Shown here: positions 1 to 12,032 of the stretch, one piece after another | Layout of the letters: each line of letters opens with the position of its first letter | How positions within the stretch are numbered: the first letter of the stretch is position 1 | Source: Marisa cornuarietis | Taxonomy: Eukaryota > Mollusca > Gastropoda > Architaenioglossa > Ampullariidae | NCBI GenBank assembly: GCA_004794655.1 | Contig: SMMW01000627.1 | Location: 2,479,501 to 2,543,500, forward strand | Direction of reading: 5' to 3' | DNA: 64,000 nucleotides | The notes under the pieces: model-generated | Databases searched by the model: none | What the model was told of the DNA's origin: nothing | What the model saw: the letters and a program-made list of their open reading frames with translations, nothing else | Position numbers and translations under genes: made by a program

Positions 1-440
1 TGTGATGACTGCGATGTTTAGACAAAGTAATAACTAACTGTTACGATAGAAATGTTGGAAGGCGATGTTGGTGATGACGATGCATACGACCCAAAAATTA
101 ATGTCGTCGTCAATAGCCTGTGGGTCCGTGAACAGACGTTGCCATTATCTCAATATAAGGGAATTCACACGATCCTTGTGGAAAGTCAAACACGTTTATT
201 TCCAGTTTGCTTATGCGATGATCTCCGAAAGAAGAATCAGCAGACATGCTCGCTAAAAGGGGACAGAAGCTGAGACTAGCGTCAATTAACTAACGATTAA
301 TCTTTGCGCGCGCGCTCAGTCTTTGTACACAGCGTCTGAAGAAATGTCTAGAAAGCATTTTTTTACGCATGCATTCTCTCGTACTGAACATTCTGGACTG
401 CGTGACTTTCAGTCACACTCACATGCTCACTTACTAGAAC
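1..440. other. Unannotated sequence, no gene seen
   Basis: No recognisable domain, repeat family or RNA gene. Short open frames at 52-273 overlap each other and show no conserved motif. A short CG-alternating patch (cgcgcgcg) lies near 306-313. Confidence 0.6.
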
Positions 441-579
441 GATCTAGATGTAACCGGAAGGATCTAGAACTAACTGGAGGGATCTAGAACTAACTAGAAG
501 GATCTAGAACTAACTAGAAGGACTAGAACTAACTGGAAGGATCTAGAACGAACTGGAAGGCTCTAGAACTAACTGGGTT
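441..579 (+). repeat. 20-bp minisatellite, 7 units
   Basis: Seven tandem units of about 20 bp with consensus gatctagaactaactagaag. Units start near 441, 461, 481, 501, 521 (19 bp), 540 and 560. Most carry a tctaga palindrome. The first and last units are the most diverged, as expected at the edges of an array. No coding meaning is apparent. Confidence 0.9.
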
Positions 580-951
580 AGATGTAACGGACTAGACCAA
601 CGCGACTGGCCCCGTAACGTGTTAGTGTCGCTGAAGACAAAATTTAATTCGAAACAACCTCTTTGCACTCTGAGAGGTCACAGTTAACTGTTTTTGCCAG
701 ACACTTGTATTAAGTCCACTAGGAACAGACGTCTGGAACTGTGGTCCAGAAAGACAGCTGAAAGGAAGTTTGTTATGTGGGTGAGAGGGGGGAGAGTTCT
801 GGGGTACAGTTAGTGCAGTGATTTGACATGGTCCAGAGAGGCAGAGACAGCTGTATATCGCCAGTAATTGGAGTAGAAATCATATATATGATACATCGCA
901 TGGGGAATTCCCTGTGACAAGAACGCTCACACTAGATGTATTGTCGCAGCT

Positions 952-952
<1 letters not shown>

Positions 953-994
<42 letters not shown>

Positions 995-1013
995 TTCTTC
1001 TTCTTCTTCTTCT
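953..1013 (+). repeat. Compound (ATC)n-(TTC)n microsatellite
   Basis: About 13 ATC triplets are followed directly by about 7 TTC triplets. The open frame across it (poly-Ile then poly-Phe) is an artefact of the repeat. Confidence 0.95.
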
Positions 1014-1019
1014 TGATTC

Positions 1020-1245
1020 CTTTTTCTTTCTGTCTCTTTCTTCTTCTTTTTTTGCCTCTTCATTTTTCTTTCTTCTTTCTCTTCTCCTCTCTATAATTCT
1101 TTTCCATCTCTTTCCCGGTCATCTTGTGTTTTTTTTCTATTTTGTCTAGCTTTTTTTCTTACTGGTGTTGTCTCTTATTTTTTCCTTCCACTTCTCCTGT
1201 TTTTTCTCCTTTCCGTCTTTATCTTGCCCCTCTTGTTCTTCTTCT
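1020..1245 (+). repeat. Pyrimidine-rich tract
   Basis: The + strand is almost entirely T and C (ttcttt, tttctttc and similar runs) for over 200 bases. It extends the adjacent TTC repeat and looks like a decayed polypyrimidine repeat. The opposite-strand Lys/Glu-rich frame at 1146-1412 comes from it. Confidence 0.75.
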
Positions 1246-1631
1246 GTAACGAATTTTGCTACTTCAGACACTGCCACGGCCACAATCATCAAAATAAAAC
1301 TGGAGTTAACTAGACAGCAGGGAATTGAGCCCTTGACAAGCCAAGTGTAGCTGCAAGAACCCTGCTCCTCAATTTCGCCAGCAGGCACATGGTTTTCGGG
1401 CATCAAAAGCATGACCGTTAATATGCTCCGGCACCATTTCGGTCCTTCAGTTCTTTGGGCAAAGGGGAATAAAAGAAGAGGGCGAAGCGGACATAGTCAA
1501 AAGTGGCGTCCAACGTCTGCTGCGAAAGAAAGATAACTCCCGAGAGGACGAGACCCTCGCCCGCACACCATCCTGCACAAAGAGACGGTACACTCTCGCT
1601 TGATTGGCGAACCTGAACTACCACACTGGCA

Positions 1632-1658
1632 AGAAAGAAAGAAAGAAAGAAAGAAAGA
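1632..1658 (+). repeat. (GAAA)n microsatellite
   Basis: Six to seven perfect gaaa units. Confidence 0.95.
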
Positions 1659-1659
1659 T

Positions 1660-2651
1660 GGATGAACTGAGAAGTGGCAAGTAGTCAATAAATGCCATAG
1701 AAGGGGTTCCACGCTTCCTTTCTGTAGCTATTACTTCTGGACCGTACCAGAAAACAAAGAGCTGCTATGCTGTCCATCACTGGACCCTTCAATGGGAAGG
1801 GAAGGATTCAGAATGTATTTTGAAAGTAAGCTTAAGAAAAACAGAGGGTCCTCCCAAAAGAGATAATACAGGTATTTCACAATGGAACTTTACACTTCCA
1901 TAACTTGCATTATCCAGGTTTAAAATTTATGTAAGACAATAAATTTAACATAGTGTAGAAAGATGTGTATTATGTAGATATATTTTCTTTATTAAAATAT
2001 GTCATGTTGTGGTGACTATTAATAATAAAATTGATTTATTTATTTTAAAGGACAATAATTACAATAATAGCTGTTAGCTGTAAAAAAAATGGATGCCTGA
2101 AACTTTTGAATACTGTCTAAAAAAATGTTACAAGTTGATATTTCAGCTGAGGAAGTCAACATCGATCAACATGATTTTAGGCCAACCTTTTCAATTTCCT
2201 GTTACTGTTAGTATCTAAAGAAGATGTGGTTTACATTTGTGTCAAATAAAAGCAAACCATCTAGTTGAATGTGTATGGTTTTAACAAAGATGTCAGAACA
2301 GAGGCAACCTACGTTTAACTTTATTTACTCGGCTATACACTCTTCAAGATATTGGAATCAATATCCACTAGAATAATCTTTTCTGTACATAAGTGGTTTA
2401 ATGGGATCTACATGGCTAATTTATTAAAAGGTGGTTTGAACAAATAGGTAAGGACAGTTACGGAATGTCTAAAATATCATTTGTATTTCAATCATGTATT
2501 TAAAATAGTGTCTCTACAATATTCCATTAAAACATCCTTGTAGAATACAACAGGTGCCTAGCGAAGAAAGATTCGGTTATTATTGTAAAAATCTTAATTT
2601 ACAAGATTAATTTCATGATTAATACAGATGTAGCAGATTTGTTGAATTAAC

Positions 2652-2702
<51 letters not shown>

Positions 2703-4800
2703 GGAATTTATCTAATACTCTTTCTTAATCAAAATTATTGACAAAACCTACTAAAATTTTTACTAAACGGTAAACTTCCTCCCTTCCCAACAGACGCACA
2801 TACACATCACAGACACATGTCCACAATCTATGAAAAGGAATCATAATGAAAACGCCCTACATGTGTACAAAAAAGCACACAGTGAAAATAAGTTCTATTT
2901 TTCATGGTCTATTGGGAAAGATGGGGAGAAAAACACAAGATCAAGCCCGGCAGGGTATCTTCAACGGAAGCAGAGCGTGAAAGAGGATCACAGTCCCTCC
3001 GCTGTGTGCATCCATGCATCACCGCCCCTCCCCCTCCGTTGACCATGAAGCCATGGCTGTAGACGGGGTAGTCGACACACGACTGCAACGGCCAAGGAGG
3101 AAGATGAACAGAAGATGTGGATGTTGTAGAATGTAGATGAAGGAGCGACAACGATAACGAAAACATGTCGGAAAGAGCGAGGCAGGAGAAGAGCAAAGCC
3201 GCCCAAAGCAAAATAACTGATTTAGTCACAACAGTAATCGTAGAAAACTTTGCAATAATATTTGCGACTCGCTTCTTTTTTATGTGTGAGTTATGTTGTT
3301 AATGAGATTTGTTCGCACGTGTGTTTTATTGGGTTTTAATACATAATTCTTGTCATGAATAATTTGTGTTGCTCAGGACTAATCTACTGAGAAAACTCTT
3401 ACGCGGATTTTATCAGTAGCTTTATAACCTCTTGAGGATGAAAAGAATAAACAATTGAACACTGAACATGAAAAAAGGGAGAAAAATACCAAGAGATTGG
3501 TTCTTATTATTTGAACTTCAAAAGCAGAACCAGATCATGAAGATAGTACCAGGCTTAGTGTGACTGGTGAAAAGAGATATTCACCCTAAAAGATTTAATA
3601 TAGTGGGTTAGGTTTAAACACACGGACCTCAGTTTTCTTGACTCCCTGTGGAAGTTTATCAGAACATATCTACTCAGCACGGATAGTGACCGTTCACTTC
3701 ATGTAATAATACCTCCATTTGTGCAATATATACGCCCGAATGTAGAAGAATGAAGGAAAGAAGGCGATAAAAGTTGTATGTCTGTGTGTTTGTTTGTTTG
3801 CTTAGGGTTTTTTGGCATCTTATTTTTTGGGCTAGCCTTGTTCTTATTATTTGTGATGCTGTAAGGCTTTATTCTATTGGAAATGTTGCCTGGCACCAAA
3901 CTTCGAGGCTTATGCACCGGTTTACACAGTCATCGTCAATTATCACAAGCACTGGTATTGTTTGCATTGTTTCTGTTGCAATACCTGTACCACGAAATCA
4001 AAACGTATTAAGAATTTCTTAGCCACCATTTGAAAAAAAAAACATAAATAAACAAGAACTGGATAATTTAACACGAAAATTAAGTGATTCAAGTGACTCA
4101 GATAAATAAACTGAGCAGCAACCTCAATGTCTTTTAATATTAGCCCTCTATAATGTTAATATAAAGTTTTAAAAGTATTTTAAAATCCATATTACACAGA
4201 TTAAAATGGTCTCCAAATTAACAATATTTTAATACATAAAGCTCCTAAGACAAGAGTTTTGACGATGTCTTATCAATTTTTTAATGCACGTGGTGTACAC
4301 AAAGTAAAAACGGTTTACAATATCCTGTGCAAAGATGGGCAGATTTTGCTTCTAATTTTTTTTTCTTGAAAATGATAAACTTTTGATGTGCCCATTTCTT
4401 ACTGATGGATTAGATCCACTGTCGGATATAAAATGGTAATACCGGTCGATTATTGCCTTTGGGGAGACTACGTGTCTCTCGCATGTGTCCATGTTAATAT
4501 TTTAGAAAATATGCCCTCACACGAAGGGAGGAGGACTGGAAGAAAATAATCTACTGGCACAAAAACTTCCCATGTTGAATGTCCTTAATCTCTTCCAGGA
4601 TTTACCAAAAGCAAAAAAAAATAAAATAAATAAATAAAACCCTAAAGTTTCGCGGTTGTGCCTCCAGGGTATACAAAGCATTTTAATTATCCTCTTCCCT
4701 ACAGACAGGAAAGTTGTGAGGGCGGGGGGAATCAATATGTGAAGAAACTGCACAAGCTTCTCATCTTTTAGATGTGGTAGGTAACACTGTAACACTGCTC
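1660..4800. other. AT-rich non-coding stretch
   Basis: No coding exon was recognised on either strand. It contains an (ATC)n microsatellite (annotated separately), scattered A and T runs, and short spurious frames (2909-3229 minus, 3774-4022 plus) with no family signature. Confidence 0.55.
2654..2701 (+). repeat. (ATC)n microsatellite
   Basis: About 16 perfect atc triplets. It is one of at least three ATC arrays in the window (also 953-993 and 23049-23066). Confidence 0.95.
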
Positions 4801-4808
4801 TTCACGGT

Positions 4809-5215
4809 TCATGTACTGACATCATGTTCTATTGCTCCAAAAAGCAGCTTGATATTTTAAAAGAATATGCTCATGGTTTGGGGGATGACTGTGAACCTCA
4901 TCAAAACCAAAGTCATCGTGTTTAGGAAAGGAGGATTGTTTGTGTCAAAGGAGTCATGGTATTATGGTGAAGAAAGGATAGAGGCTGTTAACATGTATAA
5001 GTATCTGTGTCTCTGTTTCACATCTAAACTCTCCCTCTCCCTTGCTGTCAAAGATCTTGCAGCTAAGACCAAAATCAGTTTCTGCCAGCTATTAAAATGC
5101 CTGTGGAAAATAGGAAATGTACCAGGAAGAGTATTTTTGAAATGTTCGATTCTCAGGTTGTACCGATACTTACTTAAGGGGTCGAAAAGCTGAAGTTTTT
5201 AAAGGTATGAAAAGG
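4809..5215 (+). pseudogene. Non-LTR retrotransposon reverse transcriptase fragment
   Basis: This is the relic of the part of a LINE reverse transcriptase that follows the catalytic YADD box. The longest piece is 4867-5193. It reads TVNLIKTKVIVFRKGG, then WYYGEERIEAVNMYKYL, the usual (L)NxxKTKxxVFxKGG and 'YKYLG' blocks of LINE reverse transcriptases. In a neighbouring frame just upstream (from about 4818) one reads DIM, then KQLDILKEYAHGLG, the segment that normally follows YADD; the YADD box itself is degraded. In another frame at about 5142-5180 one reads MFDSQVVPILTYG, the conserved 'FDS..xPIL.YGAE' block, so at least two frameshifts are needed. The copy is not functional. The clade cannot be fixed from this piece. 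Confidence 0.85.
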
Positions 5216-5770
5216 TACAGATGCTCAGCTGCAAACGATATTGTTTTACACATCCAACTTAAACAGTTTTTTTTAATTTTTATCTTATCTGTTCAAAGAT
5301 TCGTCGTCTTTAGCTCCCTTGCACTCAATAAACCTTCATCCAGGGTCCCCTACTAAACTTGCTTTTTCCAAATGATTCCCATATGATTCTACTGCTGTGC
5401 CTTCTTCACCCTATCTGAGAATTACATTCCAAATATCTAACCACAGCTTACTTCATCTAGTTCTTCCATGATATGATCGAGACACAGAACTCGTGACTGA
5501 ACTCGTTATAAGGTCTCACCTTAAATACCTCGTACGTTCGCAAGAAAAATCTCTTCCATCGACAGGCCTGACTCTGTAAACAAAGGTCCATTGATTTACT
5601 CTGTCTGCACTTCTTTCCTTCGTAACAGTTTACACAAATCCACTGGTAATGTTCTCTATGACAAATCTCTCGACGAGACATCTCTTTCCCTCGCCCATAA
5701 AACCTCTGTGTTTGTTTGTTTGCTTTTTGTTTACATTCTCTCAAAAATTTTAAAGCAGGTCAAACACAAA
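5216..5770. other. No gene seen; possible LINE downstream remnant
   Basis: This stretch follows the reverse-transcriptase relic. The minus-strand open frame 5457-5744 (95 codons) resembles no known family. Part may be decayed LINE sequence, but I cannot show homology. Confidence 0.4.
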
Positions 5771-5774
5771 CATA

Positions 5775-5836
5775 CACACACACACACACACACGAACACA
5801 CACACACACACGCACACACACACACACACACACACA
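5775..5836 (+). repeat. (CA)n microsatellite, interrupted
   Basis: CA dinucleotides with three single-base interruptions (cgaaca, acgcac). Both strands give long pseudo-frames (Thr-His or Val-Cys). Confidence 0.95.
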
Positions 5837-6069
5837 ATCTTGAAACATTGCTGTGCAAGTGTTCTCCAGCTAAACTGAATGAGCTCAACAGCCTCGTCTT
5901 TAAACAGCACAACTGTTACATTATCACACCGATAATATCGTTTACTTTTATCTTCTAAACTCAAATCAATAATTTTTCTCTGTGGCTGAGCTTCACAAAC
6001 AAACAAAGCAAATCAGTGGCTGTACTCAAATCGCACGACGTTGTGTCGTCTGCTTTTGCCAGCCAACAC

Positions 6070-6126
6070 CCAAACCCTGAACCCTGACCCTAAATCCTAC
6101 CCCTACCCCCTAACCGTAAGCCCTAA
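6070..6126 (+). repeat. Degenerate telomere-like CCCTAA-type patch
   Basis: Loose tandem copies of accctga, accctaa, ccctacc and ccctaa over about 55 bp. They resemble the animal telomere repeat CCCTAA but are not a clean array. A similar patch lies at 21669-21711. Both could be interstitial telomere-like DNA or simple C-rich drift. Confidence 0.5.
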
Positions 6127-6338
6127 ATAAACCGAAATAAACATAAACTCTCCAAAACTCTCTGATTGGACACCTCCCGTGATGTCACTCCATCTGCGTC
6201 ATGGGCTCCAACAGTAATCCTTGAAAGCTTTCATGTCCAGGTGTTATTGGGTTGTTGTAAGTGTGACTGTAATTTGAAACTGAACTTTCTTGGACAATGC
6301 ATGTGAAAGTTATTGGTTATTGCTGTTGAGTGTCATTT

Positions 6339-6342
<4 letters not shown>

Positions 6343-6393
<51 letters not shown>

Positions 6394-6414
6394 ACGGACG
6401 GACGGACGGACGGA
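6343..6414 (+). repeat. Compound (TG)n-(GGAC)n microsatellite
   Basis: About 25 TG units pass directly into about six ggac units, then gacagacgg. This is a typical compound microsatellite. Confidence 0.95.
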
Positions 6415-6483
6415 CAGACGGATATTAAAAATATTCAGGGTCTGCAGAGGCAGATGTAAACAGCCCCACCTGCTGGTGCCTGG

Positions 6484-6558
<75 letters not shown>
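6484..6558 (+). repeat. (ATCT)n microsatellite
   Basis: About 18 perfect atct tetranucleotides, producing an Ile-Tyr-Leu-Ser pseudo-repeat on translation. Confidence 0.97.
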
Positions 6559-6559
6559 G

Positions 6560-8091
6560 TCAGGCCACTTACAGATGAACCAAAAAAACATTTTAAAAAA
6601 AACCTCCGTCTCTCAGGACAAAAGGTTTGGTTCTTGAATTGCTGTTTCTCTGGTGGAAGTCGTACTTGTGAGGACAATAGCTTTGTGTGGACATAAATCT
6701 TTTGACAATATAAGTTTCGTGCAGATGTTCGCTGTTGTGTAGAGGTCCAGCTGGTATTTCATCTTCGCTTGCAACATATAATGCATTGTCGTCTGCTTCT
6801 GTAAATGAGAAACCGGCTGACATTAAATTAATGATTATGATGCTCCTCTGATAAACCGTAAGCAAACACGAACATGAGGCTGGAGAAGAAGATCCGACCA
6901 TCTTGCCGACCAGGTTGACTGATTATACTAGCGATAAATGAAGAGTACGGTTAGTTCTTTGTAAAGGCTTTTTAGTTTCACTGTTTCATTGATATGATTT
7001 TCTGTATAAGTTATTATTTATTTTTAATTTATTTGGGTATTTATAGCCAAACGAATCTTTTAGGAAGTGGGGAGTGAGCGTTGCACGTTCGCTCCAGGGG
7101 ATGTGGAAATGTTCCATATCACCGTTAGCAGCAGTGTGTTTAACAGAACATTGTAATTTAAAGGCTTATCGAGGTATACAACAAAGGTAAGACCGGGACT
7201 TGCTGACAACTCAATACAACATATTACGGTGAATGGTAAGAAAAAGGCTTTGCTGAATTTAAAACAATTCCAAACTGTTAACCTAGATTTACTAAAGGGA
7301 CGAAGTCACGAAATGAAGTCATCAAGGCCACATCATCGCAAAACCTAGGAGTGCAAGATAATTATAGCTGTAGTAAATATCATTTTTAAATGAGAGAAAT
7401 CTCTAACTAGCCTTATTGCTTTTAAGGCCTCCCACATTCTGGGGTCAGAGAAGCAAAAAAATACTGACACCCGTTTGTCTCGTTCCATTCCAGACACATG
7501 CAAGACGCCAGCACGAGTAGACCAGAGCGACCGACCTGGCTGGTTGAAAATAAATGCTGCTTCCTAGTAAGCCTTTAACTTGTCTCTGTTCTGCGGTACA
7601 CCAGCTACACTGCTCTTTCCGTCCGCTTAATGCACGTGCCGTCACGGGTTTTTGGTCAACATCGCCCGGCTATTATCGTTCGTTTTATGGCTTTAGTTTG
7701 CTCCGCAGTCAGCCATGTGTCAGAAAACGAGAGAGACATAGAACACAGCGCCCCCTGTAACGCGCTTAATGGCGGGACAATTTCACGCAAACAAGGTGTT
7801 GATGTGCGTCGATGCCTCAGAACATTAGGACGACGGATGGGAAGCTGGTCAGAGAGACAGATGACTGTGCGCCGTCAATAAGAGGCTAGAGTAAGACGTG
7901 TGACCAGAGCATCACGAACACACTTGCATACCCGCTCATCCACCCGTCACCCACCCATACACTTCCACCCCTCCACAATCCCTCACACACACATGCACAT
8001 ACATGCACATACATACACAAAACCACACGTAGAGTTCATAGAATGCATACACAGGGTAAACATCAACGCTCACGCATGCACACAGAATCAC

Positions 8092-8094
<3 letters not shown>
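6560..8094. other. Non-coding stretch, no gene seen
   Basis: No domain was recognised. The open frames at 6593-6901 (minus) and 7445-7881 (both strands) overlap in conflicting frames without family signatures. Confidence 0.5.

Positions 8095-8128
<34 letters not shown>
8095..8128 (+). repeat. (CA)n microsatellite
   Basis: About 16 AC dinucleotides. The flanks are also rich in cacac/catac. Confidence 0.95.
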
Positions 8129-8131
<3 letters not shown>

Positions 8132-8534
8132 TGCACGCACACGCAGGCTTCAGTCAATTAAAATTTTGCCCGCCTTCCACGTGGTTTCTCGCACACAAAA
8201 GAAGAAAACAAAGTTTAGTTTATTCTTTGCTGCTCCTCGAGGAGTATAGGGCGGCAAAAAACAAACAAAACAAAAACGAAACAAAAAAACAACAACAAAA
8301 CAAGAAAGTAAAAAAAATATAAAAAGGTAGCCATTAAAGAAGATTACCTTTCCATGCTTGAAAGTGGCTTATGCTTTTTTTTCAGGACCTTTCGAGAATT
8401 TATGCCAAGAAGCCTGTAAGCTACATGACTACTTCTTTCGCTTGCATTATCTTTGTCTCTTCTCACGTCTCCATGGAAATGGGATGAGATTCGCCTTTCT
8501 ACGGCACTGTAAGCGGTTGCTTTCACACTCCTAC

Positions 8535-8538
<4 letters not shown>

Positions 8539-8582
<44 letters not shown>
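8539..8582 (+). repeat. (CA)n microsatellite
   Basis: About 21 AC dinucleotides, perfect apart from the left edge. Confidence 0.96.
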
Positions 8583-8584
<2 letters not shown>

Positions 8585-9666
8585 CCGCGACGAAAAGCAA
8601 ATCTCCCCAAAGGACGGTGCGGGAAAAATTACTTACACTTCTACCGCGTTTGGTGCTTAGTGGAGGCTGAAAGCAAAAAGGGAGTAAAAAAAATGTCTAT
8701 GGCTGGAATTATCTATTTTCGTCTTATAGCGAGCGTCGTTGATATCCTTTAGGCTGAAAGAAATTTAAAAACTTGTTTATGGCCTTGCTTCTCGACATAC
8801 CCTTCTGCACTCTTGATGAGGACAAGGTCGTTAGTGGGCTTGCTGCTGTGTGAGAGATATTTATCTACCTGTCTACATTCCAAGCTATCATGTCTACATC
8901 TATCTCTTTTGTAATCAAGAGAAATCTTCCGTTCACTCTTCCTTCGTCCAAGAATTTTGTTCCTGTCCCCACTGTATCGTCCTTAAAATTTATTATTTAT
9001 TCGTAATATGTTTAACTGTAGCTTTCGTTTCTTTGGTTCTTTTTTTAAAAAGCACCGAGCTCTCCTCCACATTCTGTGTCCTCGAAGCAGCACCTAGATT
9101 TTGCCATGCAATTCCAGATGATGGCCTCGTACATTTTTTTGTTGGAAAATTATCAGCTGCTTGCTTCTCACCGCTCGTGAAACCTGAGGTGTCATCGTAG
9201 ATTTTGATAGTTTGTTGGCGAGCAAATACTTCGTGGTGATTTTACATCTTGTAGGTGGAAAGATTCATCACATATAAAATAACTAAGAGCTTTCCCTTCA
9301 AGCTCGTTAGAAGGAAAACTTTTGAATGTATTGTTGCACAAAAGACATTTAAAATGTTAGACATTGCTTGCTTTCTTCAGCTTGTAACAGATTTGCGAAC
9401 CTCTGCGAGGCGCATGTTGTACTACCAGACCCATAGCTCAGGATCTGAGATCTCTGGGTGCCTCCGAGGCTGCCGTACCCGATAACTAGACTCCCAGGGT
9501 ACTGTCTTCTAAAGTATTTTCTAACCTCGAAAGTATAATTTTTAATTGATAGGATATTACCAGTAACTCTCTTTGCTCTATTATTCCTACAGTCATACTG
9601 ACCTGTTCGTAAAGTCCGAAACGTTCTTCGTCCTCCTTTATGTCACAATTTTCGTCGTCGTCTTTA

Positions 9667-9697
<31 letters not shown>

Positions 9698-10160
9698 CTA
9701 ATTAATTTGTGTGTTGTGAGGCTTGCCTTCATTTATCTTTACTGGGCGATATGTATCCTAATCCCCAACGTGACCACCGTCTTGTGAGGCAGGACAATAT
9801 CTATCAGTGGATCTCGATGCCGAAGGGGTTTCGTGGCCAATCCACGATATTAATAATGTATCGTTGATCGTGAGAACGGACTTTGCTGTGCACGACTAAA
9901 TCATCAGCTTGGATTTTACCATGATGATGGGACGATACTGCATTCTCTCGGTGTTCAGACGCCATGTTTAATATCTAATGGCGGTAGCCCAGGAAACGTT
10001 AAAGAAAGGTCAAGGTCGTCACACAACCTCGGTCATCAGGAAGTAGGATGCTAGAGACCGCACTAGCATCGGATCCATAATTCTTTTTTTATTTATTGGG
10101 AGGTGTCCGTCTAGTTCGCTGCTTTTCCGTCTTCTACTTCCTAAAGGTTAATTACATATT
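8583..10160. other. Non-coding stretch with (AAAT)n
   Basis: It contains a short (AAAT)n array at 9666-9696. The 116-codon plus frame 8850-9200 and the 76-codon frame 9255-9485 show no recognisable motif and no splice context, so they are not called as genes. Confidence 0.5.
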
Positions 10161-10164
10161 CAAC

Positions 10165-10290
10165 AATTGGGTCAACTGGGGGAAAAGTACACTGCGTGAC
10201 ACGGGTATCGAACAGGCTAATTTGAGAACTATCGACTTTGGACGACAGCGTTTTAACCACTCGGCCCACTCGTTTCCCAGTTGATTTTGT
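10165..10290 (-). mobile_element. tRNA-derived SINE (family 1), minus orientation
   Basis: Read on the minus strand it begins with ggccgagtggttaaaacg, a tRNA-Ser/Leu-type A-box region. About 40 bases later comes ttcgatacccgtg, the B-box (GGTTCGAnnCC type), followed by a body of unknown origin. This is the split polymerase III promoter of a tRNA-derived SINE. No cloverleaf can be completed, so it is not a tRNA gene. Related heads occur at about 11990-12240 (minus), 14740-14800 (plus) and 16440-16535 (minus). Confidence 0.7.
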
Positions 10291-10510
10291 CAGACATGTG
10301 ATGACGTGGATAGCGACATGTTGACTTAGGGAGTAGAAAGCGAGGACATAAGACACTGAGATGGATGCTTTTTTGTTTGTCTTTCTTCGGAAAGAAACGA
10401 AAGACATACATGACTTGATCGTTACACAAAAATGCACGGGAAAATCGTAATTTTGCTCATACAAACATATTATTAAAAACTGTATAAATAGTAACGATAT
10501 CGTGGACATA

Positions 10511-10544
10511 CACACACGCGCACGCACACACACACACAAGCACA

Positions 10545-10581
<37 letters not shown>

Positions 10582-10636
10582 GCACACATTTTCACTTTGT
10601 CTCGGTTATACTTTCTCTCTCTCTCTCTCTCTCTCA
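10511..10636 (+). repeat. CA-rich and (CT)n microsatellites
   Basis: An interrupted CA/CG-CA array at about 10511-10588 is followed by unique sequence and then a (CT)n run at about 10612-10636. The 148-codon minus frame across it is dominated by the repeat. Confidence 0.9.
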
Positions 10637-10907
10637 CGTACACATCAGTATTAGGTCAAAGATAAACGTCGTCGATAAGGCACGCAAGCAGGCCATAGAT
10701 AACTAGTTCACAATATCTGGTTCTAATCCCTTTTCCGAGCACAGCCATTGGCACGTGGTTTCCTAAAGCCACCTGACTCACGTGCCTCACCTGCTGCTCG
10801 GAAATGTGCTGTTTACATCAGTAACATCACTTATTTCTCACGCACCTTATTAAAATGGGCAAAACAAATGCCAGACGCACGAAAACTGAGTAACAGCTAA
10901 TAATGTT

Positions 10908-10982
10908 TTTCGTCATTATAATAATGAGGTGCAATTTATGAAGCGCAGGATCATGCTCTTAGGATGCATTAAGCGCTTGATT
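10908..10982 (-). mobile_element. LINE 3'-tail fragment
   Basis: The plus strand reads attataataatgaggtg, then tgaagcgcaggatcatgctcttagg, then attaagcgctt. This matches loosely the terminal block of the LINE family at 43079-43160 (aataat repeat, tagcgc, catgctcttagcgctt). It is a short, strongly diverged copy in the same minus orientation. Confidence 0.5.
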
Positions 10983-10984
10983 AA

Positions 10985-11845
10985 AAAAAAAACCAACTCG
11001 ATATGTATTCAAGTAGGTTTCCATTTACTGCCCGAATGCTAAGAATGTATTTCTGCTTGCTGCAACTCCCCAAGATCGGTGGGCAGCTGACACATTCAGG
11101 GTGGCCATTGGAGTTGGGTAGTGGTGTTAATTTCTTTGCTTTTTCTTCGTTGTGCAAAAAAATATTATTTATGTTGAGAAAGACGGAAAACAGTGATATC
11201 ATTTGAAGAATTAAAAAAAGTTACTAATGAACGAAAGTTTAAAAAAAATTGTCTGCAACAAAATTTATGACCGTGTTCGATTTATGATGTCTGGCGAGGA
11301 ATTACGCCCTCTCGGATCTCTAGTCTGGCCAAAGTTCATGTTGAATAGAAACACGCTGGTTCTCAGGACTCGTACATTAGCCTTCCTTAGATATTAGATG
11401 GTGGTTATAATCGATATGTGCTTGCTTTGAGCAGGATTGTCAATGATACTTGAAGAGACCGGACAGTGCGTTTTCCGCACTCATCCTCTGCAAAATTCAC
11501 ACTTATGCAATGGTTACAAAAACAGCCTGTGTGTGCGTGTGCGCGCGTGCGTGTGTATGTTTGCTCGTACGTTCGTACGCATGTATGCGTTGAGTGCTGC
11601 TGAGTAAGATCCAGGCAGGCCACGCACAGTAACTGTTGCCAGTTGATTCTTTTCCAATAAATGAACATTCGCGCAGCTGAGCAGCGTTTGTACGAGGGAA
11701 GGCGAGACCAAGCGCAAGGGAAACAACTCCCGTTATGTGCAAGCTCATGCAAGAAAGTTGTCTCCCTTCACCAACAAATCGACCTTGGGTCTTCCTTAAA
11801 GATAAAAAGGCAAAGGTCGCTCTCTAACCTTTTCATGTCGTTCGG
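10985..11845. other. Non-coding stretch, GT-rich patch
   Basis: No gene was recognised. It contains an impure TG/CG patch at about 11525-11560. The overlapping frames at 11405-11752 (minus) come partly from this patch. Confidence 0.5.
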
Positions 11846-11849
11846 GGGG

Positions 11850-12020
11850 GAGGTGTTAGAGACCTCACTTTTCTCGGGGCCAGCTTTACATGAAGGCGGT
11901 GTCCACCTCCTCTCCCTCGCTGCCTTACCTTCCCCATCCCTCTATGGAGTCAGGTACCCATTCACGACTGGAGGAAGTTTGCTGCGCTACTCGGGTATCG
12001 AACCACTTCGCTTCTAACCA
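11850..12020 (-). mobile_element. SINE family 1, body and B-box part (interrupted)
   Basis: Minus orientation. It reads gccgagtggttagaagcg, then ggttcgatacccgagtag, then a body with gaatgggtacctgactcc, a block shared with the copy at 14740-14905 (gaatgggtatctgacttc). The element is split: its tRNA-like 5' end lies at about 12220-12240, on the far side of another SINE that inserted into the A-box region. Confidence 0.75.
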
Positions 12021-12032
12021 CTCGGCTGTCCG
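12021..12032 (+). repeat. Target-site duplication, left copy
   Basis: The 12-mer ctcggctgtccg here is repeated exactly at 12220-12231, on the two sides of the inserted SINE of family 2. This length is typical of LINE-mediated retroposition. Confidence 0.85.

Noticed and set aside
8850..9200. 116-codon plus frame with hydrophobic middle
   Set aside because: The hydrophobicity follows T-rich codons. No conserved motif.
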